Shown here one piece after another: positions 1 through 12,500 of a DNA stretch of 64,000 nucleotides (position 1 is its first letter; each line of letters begins with the position of its first letter). The DNA comes from Acanthaster planci (lineage: Eukaryota > Echinodermata > Asteroidea > Valvatida > Acanthasteridae), in contig NW_019091439.1 of the NCBI RefSeq assembly GCF_001949145.1, forward strand, positions 370,013 to 434,012, read 5' to 3'. The notes beneath the pieces are model-generated. The model saw only the letters and a list, made by a program, of their open reading frames with translations, did not search any database and was not told the DNA's origin. The position numbers and the translations under genes are program-made.

Positions 1-3000
1 GGGCTAGATTAGCATGCAGCAGCACTGCTTGCCCCTAAATCCCCAAAATGGTGGTATACTGTTTCAAAACAAGGCTGGATTATTATCTCCACAATTGAGA
101 GTGAAAAAATGTTGGTAATGCCCAGCAGCCTGGTCTTTTGTTACGAGTACGGTCTTTTGTTACAAGGCCCAGTTCCCTTTGTCTGATTTCAGAGACCCCG
201 GCCATGTGTATAAAGAATACGTGTCTAGTACCGGGTTAATACTAAATTTTCAGCATTTGGGTACCCTACTCTTCTCCTTGTTTTTTTTACAGTTTACATG
301 TATCGGTACATGTACATCATCTTACTGTAAATATTTGGCCAAATGTGACAATAACAAATGTAAAGTAAGCAGTTTAACCTAAAAAAAGATGTTCGTTAAA
401 TGGGGGGTGGGCTAATATGAGTTTCCGGTGGAAGCCTTTTTTCCATACCTTATAAACTGGCTAGGAATACCACTGTACAATGTACATGTACACAGTACAT
501 CTGTGCATAGTTGAGTTGATTGTACCTGTATATTTATGCATGTTGTGAAAGAATGCCATGGTACCATTTGATTTATCACCAAGCAAGAGAGCCAAGAATG
601 CGCAGCAGTCTAAGATGTGAAAGATAGAAAGCTGGGATGTGGCTATGGGCCAGCCACAGCTGCACAATATTACCGTGATGAGCCCTTGAAGCATGGTGCT
701 CTGTCAGACCATGATCAGATCAGACAGGCCCATGTAGTAACTCTAACTGGCCCAAATTACCTCTATAGTACGTGATGGAATGAACTTGACATTCGGGGGA
801 AGCCTCAGATGCCTGTATGTACACGTATTTGTAGCAATGTACTTGTCCATTAAATGATGTACAAGTATGTTAGCACATTCAGGGATGGCCTCAGAAAATA
901 GTCCTTAAATTCAGTGGTTTGGGGACAATGTCAACTCAACTTCAAATGTGAAAAATTGTATTTAAGGGATATTTGATCTTTTTGGTACGTGTATGTAGGG
1001 ATGACGTCTGCCCTGTGCACAGTGTGCAGTACATTAATTAATGCGGTAATGTGTACAGAGATTGTAAAATGTGAGTCCCAACCCATGGCCAATGGTATCA
1101 TGCTCTAAGGGTGCAGACCACTAATTCAAGTGAGAGTTTCTGGCCAGCTCATTAGCTTTAAAAGTGCCCCACAGTATCTTTTGAAAAAGGAGATTGTTTG
1201 GCCCCCAAAATGGTGAGATTGTGTAAATCCTTGCCAAAATCAACTCCCTGGGTCTTTTAGCTTTCATATGAGAGCAGAATGGCTAAAAACTANNNNNNNN
1301 NNNNNNNNNNNNNNNNNNNNNNNNNNNNNNNNNNNNNNNNNNNNNNNNNNNNGGGGGGTGAATTTGTTTTGTGGGAATAATTAAAATGTAATTGGTTAAC
1401 CCACACAAGAGTGAAAAGAAATTGAAAGATAAGTGACCGGACAAGAATTTCATTTGTGTTTCTGAAATCTTAGGGATGTTGGCGTACATGTTATTGGGCC
1501 CTGAACAGTGCTGATTTTACACTGTTTTCAATAGGGCTTGAATTAGTGGACTGTACCCCTGAGCAGCGTGAACCGGTCCATGTACATGCAGAAGTACCAG
1601 TACATGTATATGTACATGTATATCTACAGTACAATACTGCACATGTTTGGGTATCATGTACATACTCAAGACCATTCCAAATATGTATGTAAATTCCTGA
1701 ATGATAATTTCACATCTAATTTTTGTACACTTAAATAATCATTATACATGTATGTACTTTCAAAAGAAATGTAATCTAATTCACTATTTTTGACATGTTC
1801 CAGTCTGTGAATGTGCTTTGTTGAAACCAATTTATGGTAAATGTATTTTGATTGAGTGCATTTTGCAGCATAATTTACTTGCTAGACAAGTGTGTTTAAA
1901 ATTATGTCACTGCACGTTATTTTGTTTCCTTGACTTCAGTATTAGAATATTTGCCAGTCAAGAAAGAAGAAAAGGCACATCAGTTCTGTAGTGGCAGACT
2001 GTTTATTGTTGATATTAGGAAAATGGAATGCGACTTTGAGGAGTAATAGTCACAAAGCATGCTCTTAACCCGACATGAGGAATGCATGTCCTTTGTAAAC
2101 TCCTTCCCCATCTACCCTACAAATCACAAATTGATGTGATATATGGCCGATTTGTATGCTGTTAGCTGTAAATGTCTCCTGGCAGGGAGAGGTTATATAC
2201 AGTGAGCCCAGCAAGGCCGTTGGTTATTGTTGCAGTAGTTTGTGTGTTAAACTATGACCCTCCCCCCAAAAGAACTCTTGTCAGGACAACCAGGGTATGC
2301 CCTGATGCCAGTATCTTAAAAGCCAGGACATCAATTGAGCTGAGTCCTCAATATGGACCTTTATATACACCATCCATGCTTGCCCATGGGTGAAAAATTC
2401 ATTGTACGTCTCATCCTCATTACTTGCGCACCGCACTTAAGCACCCTGGTACTCAGGAGAGCAACTGGGCCAGAATAATGCCTCCTAACCAAGTTAACCA
2501 TTTACCCCAATCTTCTTCAGGGGATTTGGACATGTAGGCCTATTTAGCAATGATTGGGTTTGGGTAGTGCTAGACATTGACCTGTAATTGGATATCCAGA
2601 CAAAAACTTGATCAGATAAACAGTCTTGGTTTGGGCAAAGAATTTGATCAAGTCGTTTAATGTCTGACTAAATTACTGTATTAAGTGCTGCGCTATGACA
2701 ATTTGCCCTGATAATATTTTTATCAGCCGACACCTTTACTGTATTTATGTTAGTTTTCTCATAACATAGCTTATACAGTATAGGACCTACTGCCGCAGAT
2801 ATTATTTGATGAAAGCTTCTTATATCAGTTGGTCAAAGATTGGTTTAACCGTGTAGATATTTGTGTGTGTGGGCCTACATTTAATTTGTCATGATCAGAT
2901 AAGTCTAAAAATATGTTTATTTGCAGCTAAAATTAAAGATTCTTCAAAATCACTATAGCTGGCTGAAACTTTGTCTGATGCCCAGCAAATGGGCATAATC

Positions 3001-6000
3001 AAGCCAACTGTTTGCATTGTGCTTGTAAGTGGTGTGGAAAAAATGCCTGAACACCCTTCTGCCCATGTAATGACCTCTAGGAGAAGACAATGAACACATT
3101 TATGTTAAGTTTCAAAGGTGTGCAGGGAAAATTCTAGACACATACCAGTTGGCACATACATGTGCAGTATGTATTTTTTCTGGTAAACTGATATCATAGA
3201 ATCAGACAGGGATTGAAAAGCCTAACCTCTTGTCAGCCTGGGCAGGACTCGAAATTTGGTTGCAGAAATGGAAGGCAAGGAAATGATTACTGCACCTATT
3301 GCACTCCACAAAACTTAGATAGTACCTTTTTTAAGCAGTTTGTTGTAAAACTGTTTGTGGTTTAACAAATTTTGGTAGTTTTGTGTTGATGTTGAACCCT
3401 GCCTGTGGTAGTGGTAAGATACAAGTCCTGATTATGCATCCTTGCCTGGCATGCTGCCTGCAAGTGAAATACCACAATGATCCAACTGGTGCACTGGGGT
3501 TCAACCAGTGTCAGGTGATTGCGGGGTGCCAGCATACTTAACTTGACCTGAATTTGAAACCCGGTCCAAATATTTCTGGTCTGCCAGACTTGCAACAGTA
3601 CCTAATCAGTCTCACCTGTTCCTGTCTGCTAAATCAGTCTCCTAGGAAAACGAGGTGATCCAAGTTACCATAGGCTCCCTAGAGGCACGGACCATTTGCC
3701 AAGATAAGCATGATAAGGCTCTTCCTGCAAGTTGTTGTTCTTATTTTATTTCTCATTTTTCTTTCCTTCCTTTTAACTACTGGGTATTTTTTGGAATTTG
3801 TATTTAAGCTATGTTTGGCAGTGTTTATTTCTATGCTGAATTTACACACAATACTAATCACAACAGGCACAAATTTTTTCCTGAAATTAGATTATTTTTC
3901 TTCATTTTTCCCCTTCCTATTTATGGTATGCCTAGGTTATGGATTGAAAAACATTGTACAAAGTCTTTACAGCTTGGAATTCTGTTTTATTTCTGACTTT
4001 GATTACATGCCTTTTAATGTTTCATGTAAGCTGCTAAATTTCACAGTGCGACAAACACCAAGAATTTTATGTTGGAAAAGGTTGAAAGGTTTGTATGTAC
4101 ACATGCAAATGTGCTGTACCAGAGACTCATTTTTTACACGTATTTTCACTTTGAAGAAACAGCACGGTTATTGATGGTCGAGGGGAAACCGCTGAAAAAC
4201 ATAAGCAGTGCAAACAAAATGTCCAAGACCTTCCTGTGATAACGATTTGTGTGGTGATAGCACCCTGCAACAGCGTGCATGTCATGGTTCATGTCGCAGA
4301 GTAATGACTGAAAGATCTTGGAACTAAGACTTGTTCAGTGATGACTAATTAAAAAGCCCATGATATACATACATGTACTCACTTTAGGTGTTCCTGAATT
4401 TTGTATCAATCTGTTTGATGTCATTGACTTTCTCATCTCTTCAGTCGTCAAAACTTACAAAGTCATTTGAAGACACCTGGTTTGCCTAAACATAGGAAGA
4501 ATTATCACAATTTTTTTCTTAACTTGTACTTTTTCAGTTCCTCTTTCAGAGTTCATTTGTCTGATTGAAATATAAGTCAAACAATTTCCCTACAAGTTGC
4601 TTGGCAGAAGTGAAGTGGACGAGTAATTGAATCACACATGGGAAAAACCAGTTTTCTTATAATCCACGAAATTGGGGTGCCAGGAGGCAGATTGAAGATT
4701 GTCCCTCGTCAGTGTGATCCAAACGACCGATAAGCAAGGAGTTGGAATCCCCATCAAAAGGCCACAACTAACCAAGACCCACGCATCGCTAATGCCCCCT
4801 AATTTGGATGTCACAAGTTATCGGCTTAAAACCGTCTGATTTTAATTTCTCCTTAGAGCACTGGGAGGCTTTTTCTCAAAGTACATAGAGCCAGCCTTGA
4901 AAAGTGTTGCCTTCCAATTGATGGGGTTGAAGTCAGTGGCTTAGATGAAGAGTTCTGGATGGCAAACCACTCAGCAAATGAATCTGTTTGTTAGGTCCTG
5001 CATAATTAATGAATAATCGCTAGCTATTTGTTCATGCTTTTAATGTTCTGATCTTAAACACGTAACTGATAGTCAATGTCTTTTGGTCTCAAAGGTTGGG
5101 CTCATAATATGCCCCGTCTCACTCCTTTTAAAGCTATGTACACAGGCTTGCACCACCCAAACATTGCCTTTTTATCTGGGATTGTGGTCATTGCTGAACT
5201 CAATGGCCATATTGTTGAACAAAAGACTGATTCGCGCTAGTACTTGGCATGAAATTGAACACAGACACTTTTGTGACACCAGATCAAATGTTTGTGCCAC
5301 GAACTTGCTAAAGTTCACCACATTTCACCTCAAGCAAATTCCACTGCAGTGCACGTGTTTCATGACTTCAGATTGGCTTTACTTTTGCATTTGCGTGAAG
5401 ATTATAAATACATGTAGGCCTTCAGTTTTCATGAATGAGCCATTTTTTTCCAGAAGGTAATGTCATTCAAGAGATAAGCATGCATGTAAGTCTGCATGTT
5501 CCCATGCTGTTAGGGCAGACCTTGAACGCATGTACATGCATTGTCCTCAAATGACTTCAGACATGCTTTGTTTTGGGCATGCATTGAACTGGCTCATTCT
5601 AAATGAAGCAATTACATGTATCGTACATTTACATGTATTGGAATATTAAGTTGAGTGTTGGCTTTGCAGATCAGCGTACATCCAGTTTTCCTGTGAGCAA
5701 CATGATTAACATATTGCGATATTTCTGGGTTTTTTTTAGTTTTCATGTTTAGTGGAAATTCTTCTGTGCTTTTTAAAATGGTTTATAAGTTCTCTACGAA
5801 ATTAGACAGATGAACATGTTTGAAGTGTACCGGTAGGGTACAGTACATCTCAGAATATGAAATATTAAAACCCTGGCCAAGTTGGAATGATGACCGTTGT
5901 TGGCACAAGTAAATTATCCCTTGTAAAGTGCACACAGAGTACATTTTGGGTACCATGTAAAATTGACCAGTGGTTGGCAAAGTGACTTCGCTGGCACTCT

Positions 6001-6381
6001 CTCCTCCCCTCCCCGGATGAAGTGAGATCCTTCTTTCAGTGTGCAGTTTAAAGAGGTCTCAATTTATTTATTTACCATTGCTGTTAAAATTTGAATGGTC
6101 TTATTCTACTCAGTTTTCCCTGCTCTCATCTCAGCCCTATGACATTTTGTCTTTGGTTTTAGTTTATTTCTTTTGTTTTTACTTCAGTGGCTGAAGGTTG
6201 GACTGAAACCTGACAAGACAGTCCTCTGGAGATTTAAATGTTCTTGTTATTGTGACTATGTACTGTATTGCATGTCTGACGTAAATATCATTGATGCATC
6301 CCTTAATCTCAAACTCCCTGAAGTGTGCATTGCACAGTAACATTAAATGAAGTAATTGCATCTCTTTTTTGTTGTCCTCAG
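1..6381. other. Upstream DNA, no exon recognised
   Basis: AT-rich sequence with many TACATGTA palindromes (dense at 1573-1625) and an assembly gap at 1293-1352. A hydrophobic 154-codon open frame at 3710-4174 is rich in F, L and I from a T-rich stretch and has no family signature, so it is not called. It may be NXN intron, since the first visible exon starts inside a domain. The MPWLALPY-type segment expected just upstream was searched for and not seen. Confidence 0.6.
1293..1352. other. Assembly gap (60 N)
   Basis: Run of N. Its immediate right flank is a G-run, which suggests a hard-to-sequence low-complexity stretch. Confidence 0.99.
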
Positions 6382-6535
6382 AACAAACTGTGCAAGAGGT
6401 TCAAAGTGACGGGCATCCCAACATTAGTCCTCATTAACAGTGTCAGTGCCCAGCTGATAACAAATAATGGGCGTCTACAGATGCTGGATGACCTGAAAGG
6501 AGAACATTTCCCCTGGTACCCCAAGCCTTTCAATG
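6382..6535 (+). CDS. NXN: NXN exon a (end of first thioredoxin-like domain)
   Basis: The acceptor is a T-rich tract ending CAG at 6379-6381 and the donor is GTAAG at 6536. The exon reads NKLCKRFKVTGIPTLVL, then the WYPKPF box at its end, and leaves one base of a codon (phase 1). Strand exchange around the cis-proline of GIPT and the FPWYPKP box are typical of nucleoredoxins. The exon opens in phase 0, so an upstream exon ending in phase 0 with the MPWLALPY-type segment is expected. None was recognised in the 6.4 kb upstream. Confidence 0.93.
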
Positions 6536-9500
6536 GTAAGTCAGGGATTGCTAGCCACTGGAAATGGCTAGAAGTTGTAGGTTATCGAGCACCAGGATTG
6601 GCATGAAGTTGTCGGTTGTCATTCACTAGGAGTGGCTGGGTTGTAGGTTATCAATAACTGCGCATGGCTGGAAGTTGTACATTATCAATTACGGGAGAAG
6701 TGGCTGGGAATTGTGGGTTACCAGCCTCTGGAAGTAGCTGGAAGTAGTGGGCTACCAAGCATTGGAAGTGGCTGGAAGTTGTGGATTACCAAGTATTGGA
6801 AGTAGCTGGAAGTAGTGGGCTACCAAGCATTGGAAGTGGCTGGAAGTTGTGGGTTACCAAGCATTGGAAGTAGCTGGAAGTAGTGGGCTACCAAGCATTG
6901 GAAGTGGCTGGAAGTTGTGGATTACCAAGCATTGGAAGTAGCTGGAAGTAGTGGGCTACCAAGCATTGGAAGTGGCTGGAAGTTGTGGGTTACCAGCCTC
7001 TGGAAGTGGCTGGAAGTTGTGGATTACCAAGCATTGCAAGTGGCTAGAAGTTGTGGATTACCAAGCATTGCAAGTGGCTAGAAGTTGTGGGCTACCAAGC
7101 ATTGCAAGTGGTTAGAAGTTGTGGGTTACCAAGCATTGCAAGTGGCTAGAAGTTGTGGGTTACCAGTCACTGAAAGTCGCTTGAACTAGTGAAAAATAGA
7201 AGTACATGTACATGTACTTGCCAAATTACACATACATGTACCTATAAGGGAAGGACTAGTGTGGACTGTGTGTAGGCTCTGTCAGTGTAGCCATGTGGCC
7301 TGAATGTGCTACATGAGTCAGTCAGGAATGCACTGAATGTGCTGACAGTTTTTGCCATATATCCTTCAGGCACTATTCCCATTCGATATATACATGTAGG
7401 GCTGTGGCAGGTATGGAACCTGGATACCTGATAACCGACCAGAAATGTTGGGCACATGGCTCTATTTTATGATAAGGTCATTATCATTTGAAGGTTCAAA
7501 CACAGCATTTCCAAACAGAAAACCTCTTCATGACTTAGATGGAAAATACAAAAATGCCTTTATTTGAGTTGGTTAATCCATATTCCATAACCTACATGTA
7601 CCTTGTGTAGACATTCCTCTGTTTTTGTCTTGTGGTTAAAAAAATTGTGAAAGTGCTCATTTTTCTTGAACGGTGAATATTGTTTTGAGCTACATGGTTT
7701 ATTTTTTTTTTACTGTTCTGTTCATTTGGCGACATGATAACCCTTACCCCAAAATGCCCCTAAACCAGTTTTCCAGAAATGGGTAACCTAGCTTAGTCCA
7801 TTCAAGGTTCAAACAACCTGCATTATGTGGACCTTGTGTTCATGGATCCACACCAGATACCAGTGTATTGGTATGTGCCTGTATGTAAGATTCGTACAGA
7901 GTTAGCAGTACATGCGCATGTATACAGATCAGTTAAAACTGGTGCAATCATTCCTCACATACAAGAACTACACGTGTGTGCATGTCAAAGCTATATAGAT
8001 ACGTTGTTCCAACTATGAAATGTCTTGAAATGATACTGCACTGATGATCACATGTAGAAAAACAACATCCATCTCTCACAACTCCTGAACTTTAAAATGT
8101 ATGATGTATGTGTGTGTGTATATGTACATGTATACATGTGTGTGGTATACATGTACAGTAAGCGTACATGCACATGTTGACTTCTCAAGGCTGGGTAAAA
8201 AGTTACCAGTCAAATGTCAGATATCTTGTATAAGTTGAACAAATAAACACAGATACACAATGTATGTGCAATATGTGGATCTTTAAGTTGACCTGAAAAT
8301 GACAAGTCAAAGGGATTGCTGTGGTTTTTAGTTTGAAATATATTCAGCTGTGTACGTACAATTTATGTAATTTAGTTACCTGTTTTTCAGACATGCACTT
8401 CTTTGTGTTTGAACTTTACAAACATGTATGTAAAAATAGAAATATTGAAAAAAAGAGTACACATACATGTACATTAAAGTAGTACATGAAATTGTGAAAT
8501 CAATTGAACAAGCTAACTCCAGCCAAAGGGAATACAATACATGTACACAAAATTGAAATTCTAAGTAAAACACTAAATCCGGTTATTGTTTCAAAAGCTC
8601 ACAAGTGATAAGCAGCATTGTGAGAAAGTTTAAACTGCATGGCATTTAAGCTTTTTTTGTAATTTAAACAAACTCTTGTTTGCACAATATTCATGCATGT
8701 TCATATACTGGTACCAGGGACAGTGCGCTTGTACACGGTGCCTTGTGGGGTACCGGAACAATGCAAGGTATCCCACAAGGCCAGTTTTGATCCTTGTGGG
8801 GTACTAAAGTGGTACCCCACAAGTATTTCACGAAATAGATATTTCAAATTTACTCAAAAAGGAGGAATTTCCAAGGGCCATTCATCCGTCGCAAATTGAA
8901 GTGATTTATATAAGGGACATACGGTCGAAATTTCAACCCAGGAAATTGAATTTGGTTGAAATAGCAGTGATTTGAATTATTCCCGTGTTGTGTGGAGTTT
9001 TGTACATGAGAACAAAGGAAATACCCCACAAGTATACATATGTAAGGGTGTGTGTACATGGACTAGCATGTGTATGAAACTGTAACTGAAGTATCGTGTT
9101 AAATTTGATTGAAGTAATTTCATTCAATAAACTTGTGCCTAAAAGACTTTTACATTTTCCTCTCTTGATGATGAAACCAAACAAGTTAGTCAAATTCTGT
9201 ACAAAGAATTTGTTTAGCAAAACTTGCAGTTGCGCGGTTGTGATGCCAGTGACTATCATGCTTACCATGTACATGTGCATGTAAACTTACAACGTTTTTG
9301 ATTTGAATACCTCGTTAAAAAAAGCTCGACTGGACCAGTTTTGCTGTGGAGAATTTCCTTTGCAACTCCTTCCAAAAATATTTCGATTTTCTTTTAAACT
9401 CAAAAAAGTTTTTGTTGGAGTTGGGCAATTACACTGTAGGTACAGTATTCATTTGTGTTTTTTCTCAAGGTTTGCTGGTTGTGCAAAGGCATAATACTCC

Positions 9501-12500
9501 TTTTGAATGAAAACCTACATGTACACATGTACAGCATACATGTATGTTCATCGTAAAATTGAATTTTGTTGGCAATGGTGAAAGATATGCTTTTCCGTGC
9601 TTGCCTCTCACGGAATATCATTTCAGTGCCTCCAAAATTCAGACGAAAAAGAAGATGGAAATCAATGAAAGGGATTTGGCGCCTTTTGTGCACAGTTCTT
9701 AGCCCGTGGGAAGATACCTGACAGATATTGGGAGTATGTCAGCGTGATCTGACTATTCAATGCAGCAAGGAGCTGATGGATTGGCATTGGATAGGGGCTA
9801 ACGAGTGAATGGCTGGCTGGTGGAGAGAGAGAATATGGCACGGCCTGATATGCTCGGCCTGATATGCTCGGCCTGATATGCTCGGCTTGATTTCCCTGCT
9901 CAGGATTCAGAGAGGAGATTTTTTTTTTCTCCCCTGCAGTATTCATGGCGATCTTTTTTGTGTGGGCCTGATGTGAATTTGTTACTCGGGGAGCCCGGGT
10001 ATTATTTGCCCTGCCTTAGCTGGATAGGATTTGCTCACAGTTGGGGAAAAAACTACAGAAATGACCTCTACATGTATGCAGTGGTTAATAGTTTAGGCAT
10101 CTTGACTTTAGAAATCTAGGGTGTAGGACTCGCACTTGCATGTGTGAAATGTAATCTGATTATGTGTACCGTAGTATATCGGTACTTTCACTTATAATTC
10201 AAAGCCAGTCTAGTGTGCAGAGTGACACATAACGGTACATGTATGTACACATGAATACATGTATACGATACATTTATGTGTTCATATTCACTTTAACCCT
10301 CACTATGTAAAACCAAACAAGATCCTATGATTTACCCTGCATGTGGAGGTATAATTGCATCTTTTTTAATGTTGTTTGTTTTGTTTTGTGTGATCATATT
10401 ATGATTCACTGGGAAACCTGCCCACATGCATTGCATTTATAAGCACGTGTATACATGTATGTATTATAAACCCAAGTTGTTCAGATCCTACTGGTATCTG
10501 ATGATCTATCACTTTCTGTTTTCTGCCATCAAACCTCTTGAGGGTCATGAGTTTGATTTCCTCACATAATGGGAAGTGTTTGTAATGTATTCAAAAGCAA
10601 AGTAGAAGTGACCTCTACACCAGTCTTGGGTATGCCTTGGTATACATTACAGAACTGAGCTTGCCCATTTGTTAATGCACTTATGTAGGGGAGTATTGAA
10701 CAAATGGAGCCTGTTTCCTTTTCCTGTTATTAATATTACCATTCATCCCTATGGGACTTTTTAATGTAGAACTTGTGAATGGCATTTCATTTTGTGCCGT
10801 CCAGACCTACCGGTAATGCTTACTGTCTAAGATTACATGAAAAACGATTAACCCAGTGTAGCCCCCATGGCACAGCACAGTCATTGAGACTGTTGGTCTG
10901 CAAACATGAGTCTATCTGGTCAAACTGATGTCATCCTGAGGCTCCCAAACTAATTTCCAGCTTGGTCGCAGCCAGCGTAGTCACCTAGGCAGGTCATCCA
11001 AGCGATTGGACACACAGGGTGATGCATTTCACTTGGTTGACTAGGAATGTGACATACACTGTACTGTACTTGACAATGAGCCTAGTGAGGATGAGGGGCC
11101 TACATGTATGTTTGCATTGCCCGGTCAGTGGATGGGCCACCATTTTCACGTGTTTGAACAAAGACGAACAAGACAATCAATCATTCACTCACCCTCCCTT
11201 CAAAACAAGACAGCATGTTGCAGTGGATGTGATGCAGTAATGAAACACAATTAGCTTTAACGTGAAATGCCATTTGCAATTAGTGGATGGGTTTTTATCA
11301 ATACATTTCTTCAGTAAAGTTTAAATAGTCCACATACATGTACATGTACACACTTAATGAAAAAGGATAAGTCTTTCTTCGTTTGGAAAAGGGCTATGAA
11401 CTTGTGTGCATGTACATGTACAGTGTGTAATTAAAGGAAATTTTTCTTTATTGATGAGTATACCTGAGTTTAGTCACGTTATCAGTGCTTGACTCTTTTA
11501 AATTTACGCTCTGGTACATGTATGTACATGATTACATATTTCTTTTGTAATTATTGGATGATGCCATCTTAACTTCGTGACATTATTTTTAAAAGAGATA
11601 CCCCCACTATACGTACATGTATGGCATTGCCAGATTGTTTGATGAGCAAGCTTCACAAATCACAATAATGATGTGATAACTGGAGGGTTTGAAATTACAT
11701 TAGTGTGCAATTATGGAAATGTTTATATGTTCTTCAGCAGTTCAATCAACTGACCACTAGTTTGCAAGCATCTGTGCATGTGAAGTACTTGGCTGGTTGG
11801 GTTGAGACACAGAGATTGTACATCTACATTGCATTTATGCAGTTTAATCTTGGTGTTGCTCAGCCCTGCTCTCCCAATCAGATCCCAGATTGAGCTTCAC
11901 TCGTCATGAAGGCTGGAATGAGCAGGGACCACAAGATTCTCATTGGCTTTCTCATCTGACTGGGGCAAAACAATTACATGTACAGGCACATGTCTTGAAT
12001 ATCTCTGAAATTAGCAGGCTGTTGGTTGTGTGTGTTGGCTGTCTGGAGTAAATTGAAAATCCTGGCTTGGACAGCTCAATCCAATGGGTTCATACATGCA
12101 CATGTACAGCCCATTTTTTTATGGCAATGCTTGGCTTACACATGTAAATGAGAACTGGACTGGCGTTGTTGCACTGTATACATGAAAGATTTTAAATTAA
12201 AATGAACAAACTGTATTATATGCATTTTTATACTATTTAAATCATCATCTTGTCAGTAGAAATTGTTTTCCATATATTGCTGTTTTTGTAAGCCTTCCCA
12301 GGAGTAACATGTTTGAATGAATAACCTGTTTTATGTTAATCATCTTCAGAACAGATTTTTCTAAAAGACATTTTGTTAAAAAGAATTTCATTACGTATGG
12401 AAACATGCGAAGGGTTCCTGTTTTTGTGAGAAATTCCACATTCCAGTGTTGTCATCACTTGAATCTTACATGTAGATGTTTCTTGTTAATCAGATAAAAT

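Noticed and set aside
550-600. ATGCCATGG resembling the MPWLA codons of the missing NXN exon
   Set aside because: The downstream translation does not continue as LALPY and there is no upstream nucleoredoxin-like sequence or acceptor.
3710-4174. 154-codon hydrophobic plus-strand frame
   Set aside because: The hydrophobicity comes from a T-rich stretch, there is no conserved motif, and frames overlap on the other strand.
6541-7190. CRISPR-like repetition
   Set aside because: The units are directly adjacent with no unique spacers and the genome is animal; it is a minisatellite.
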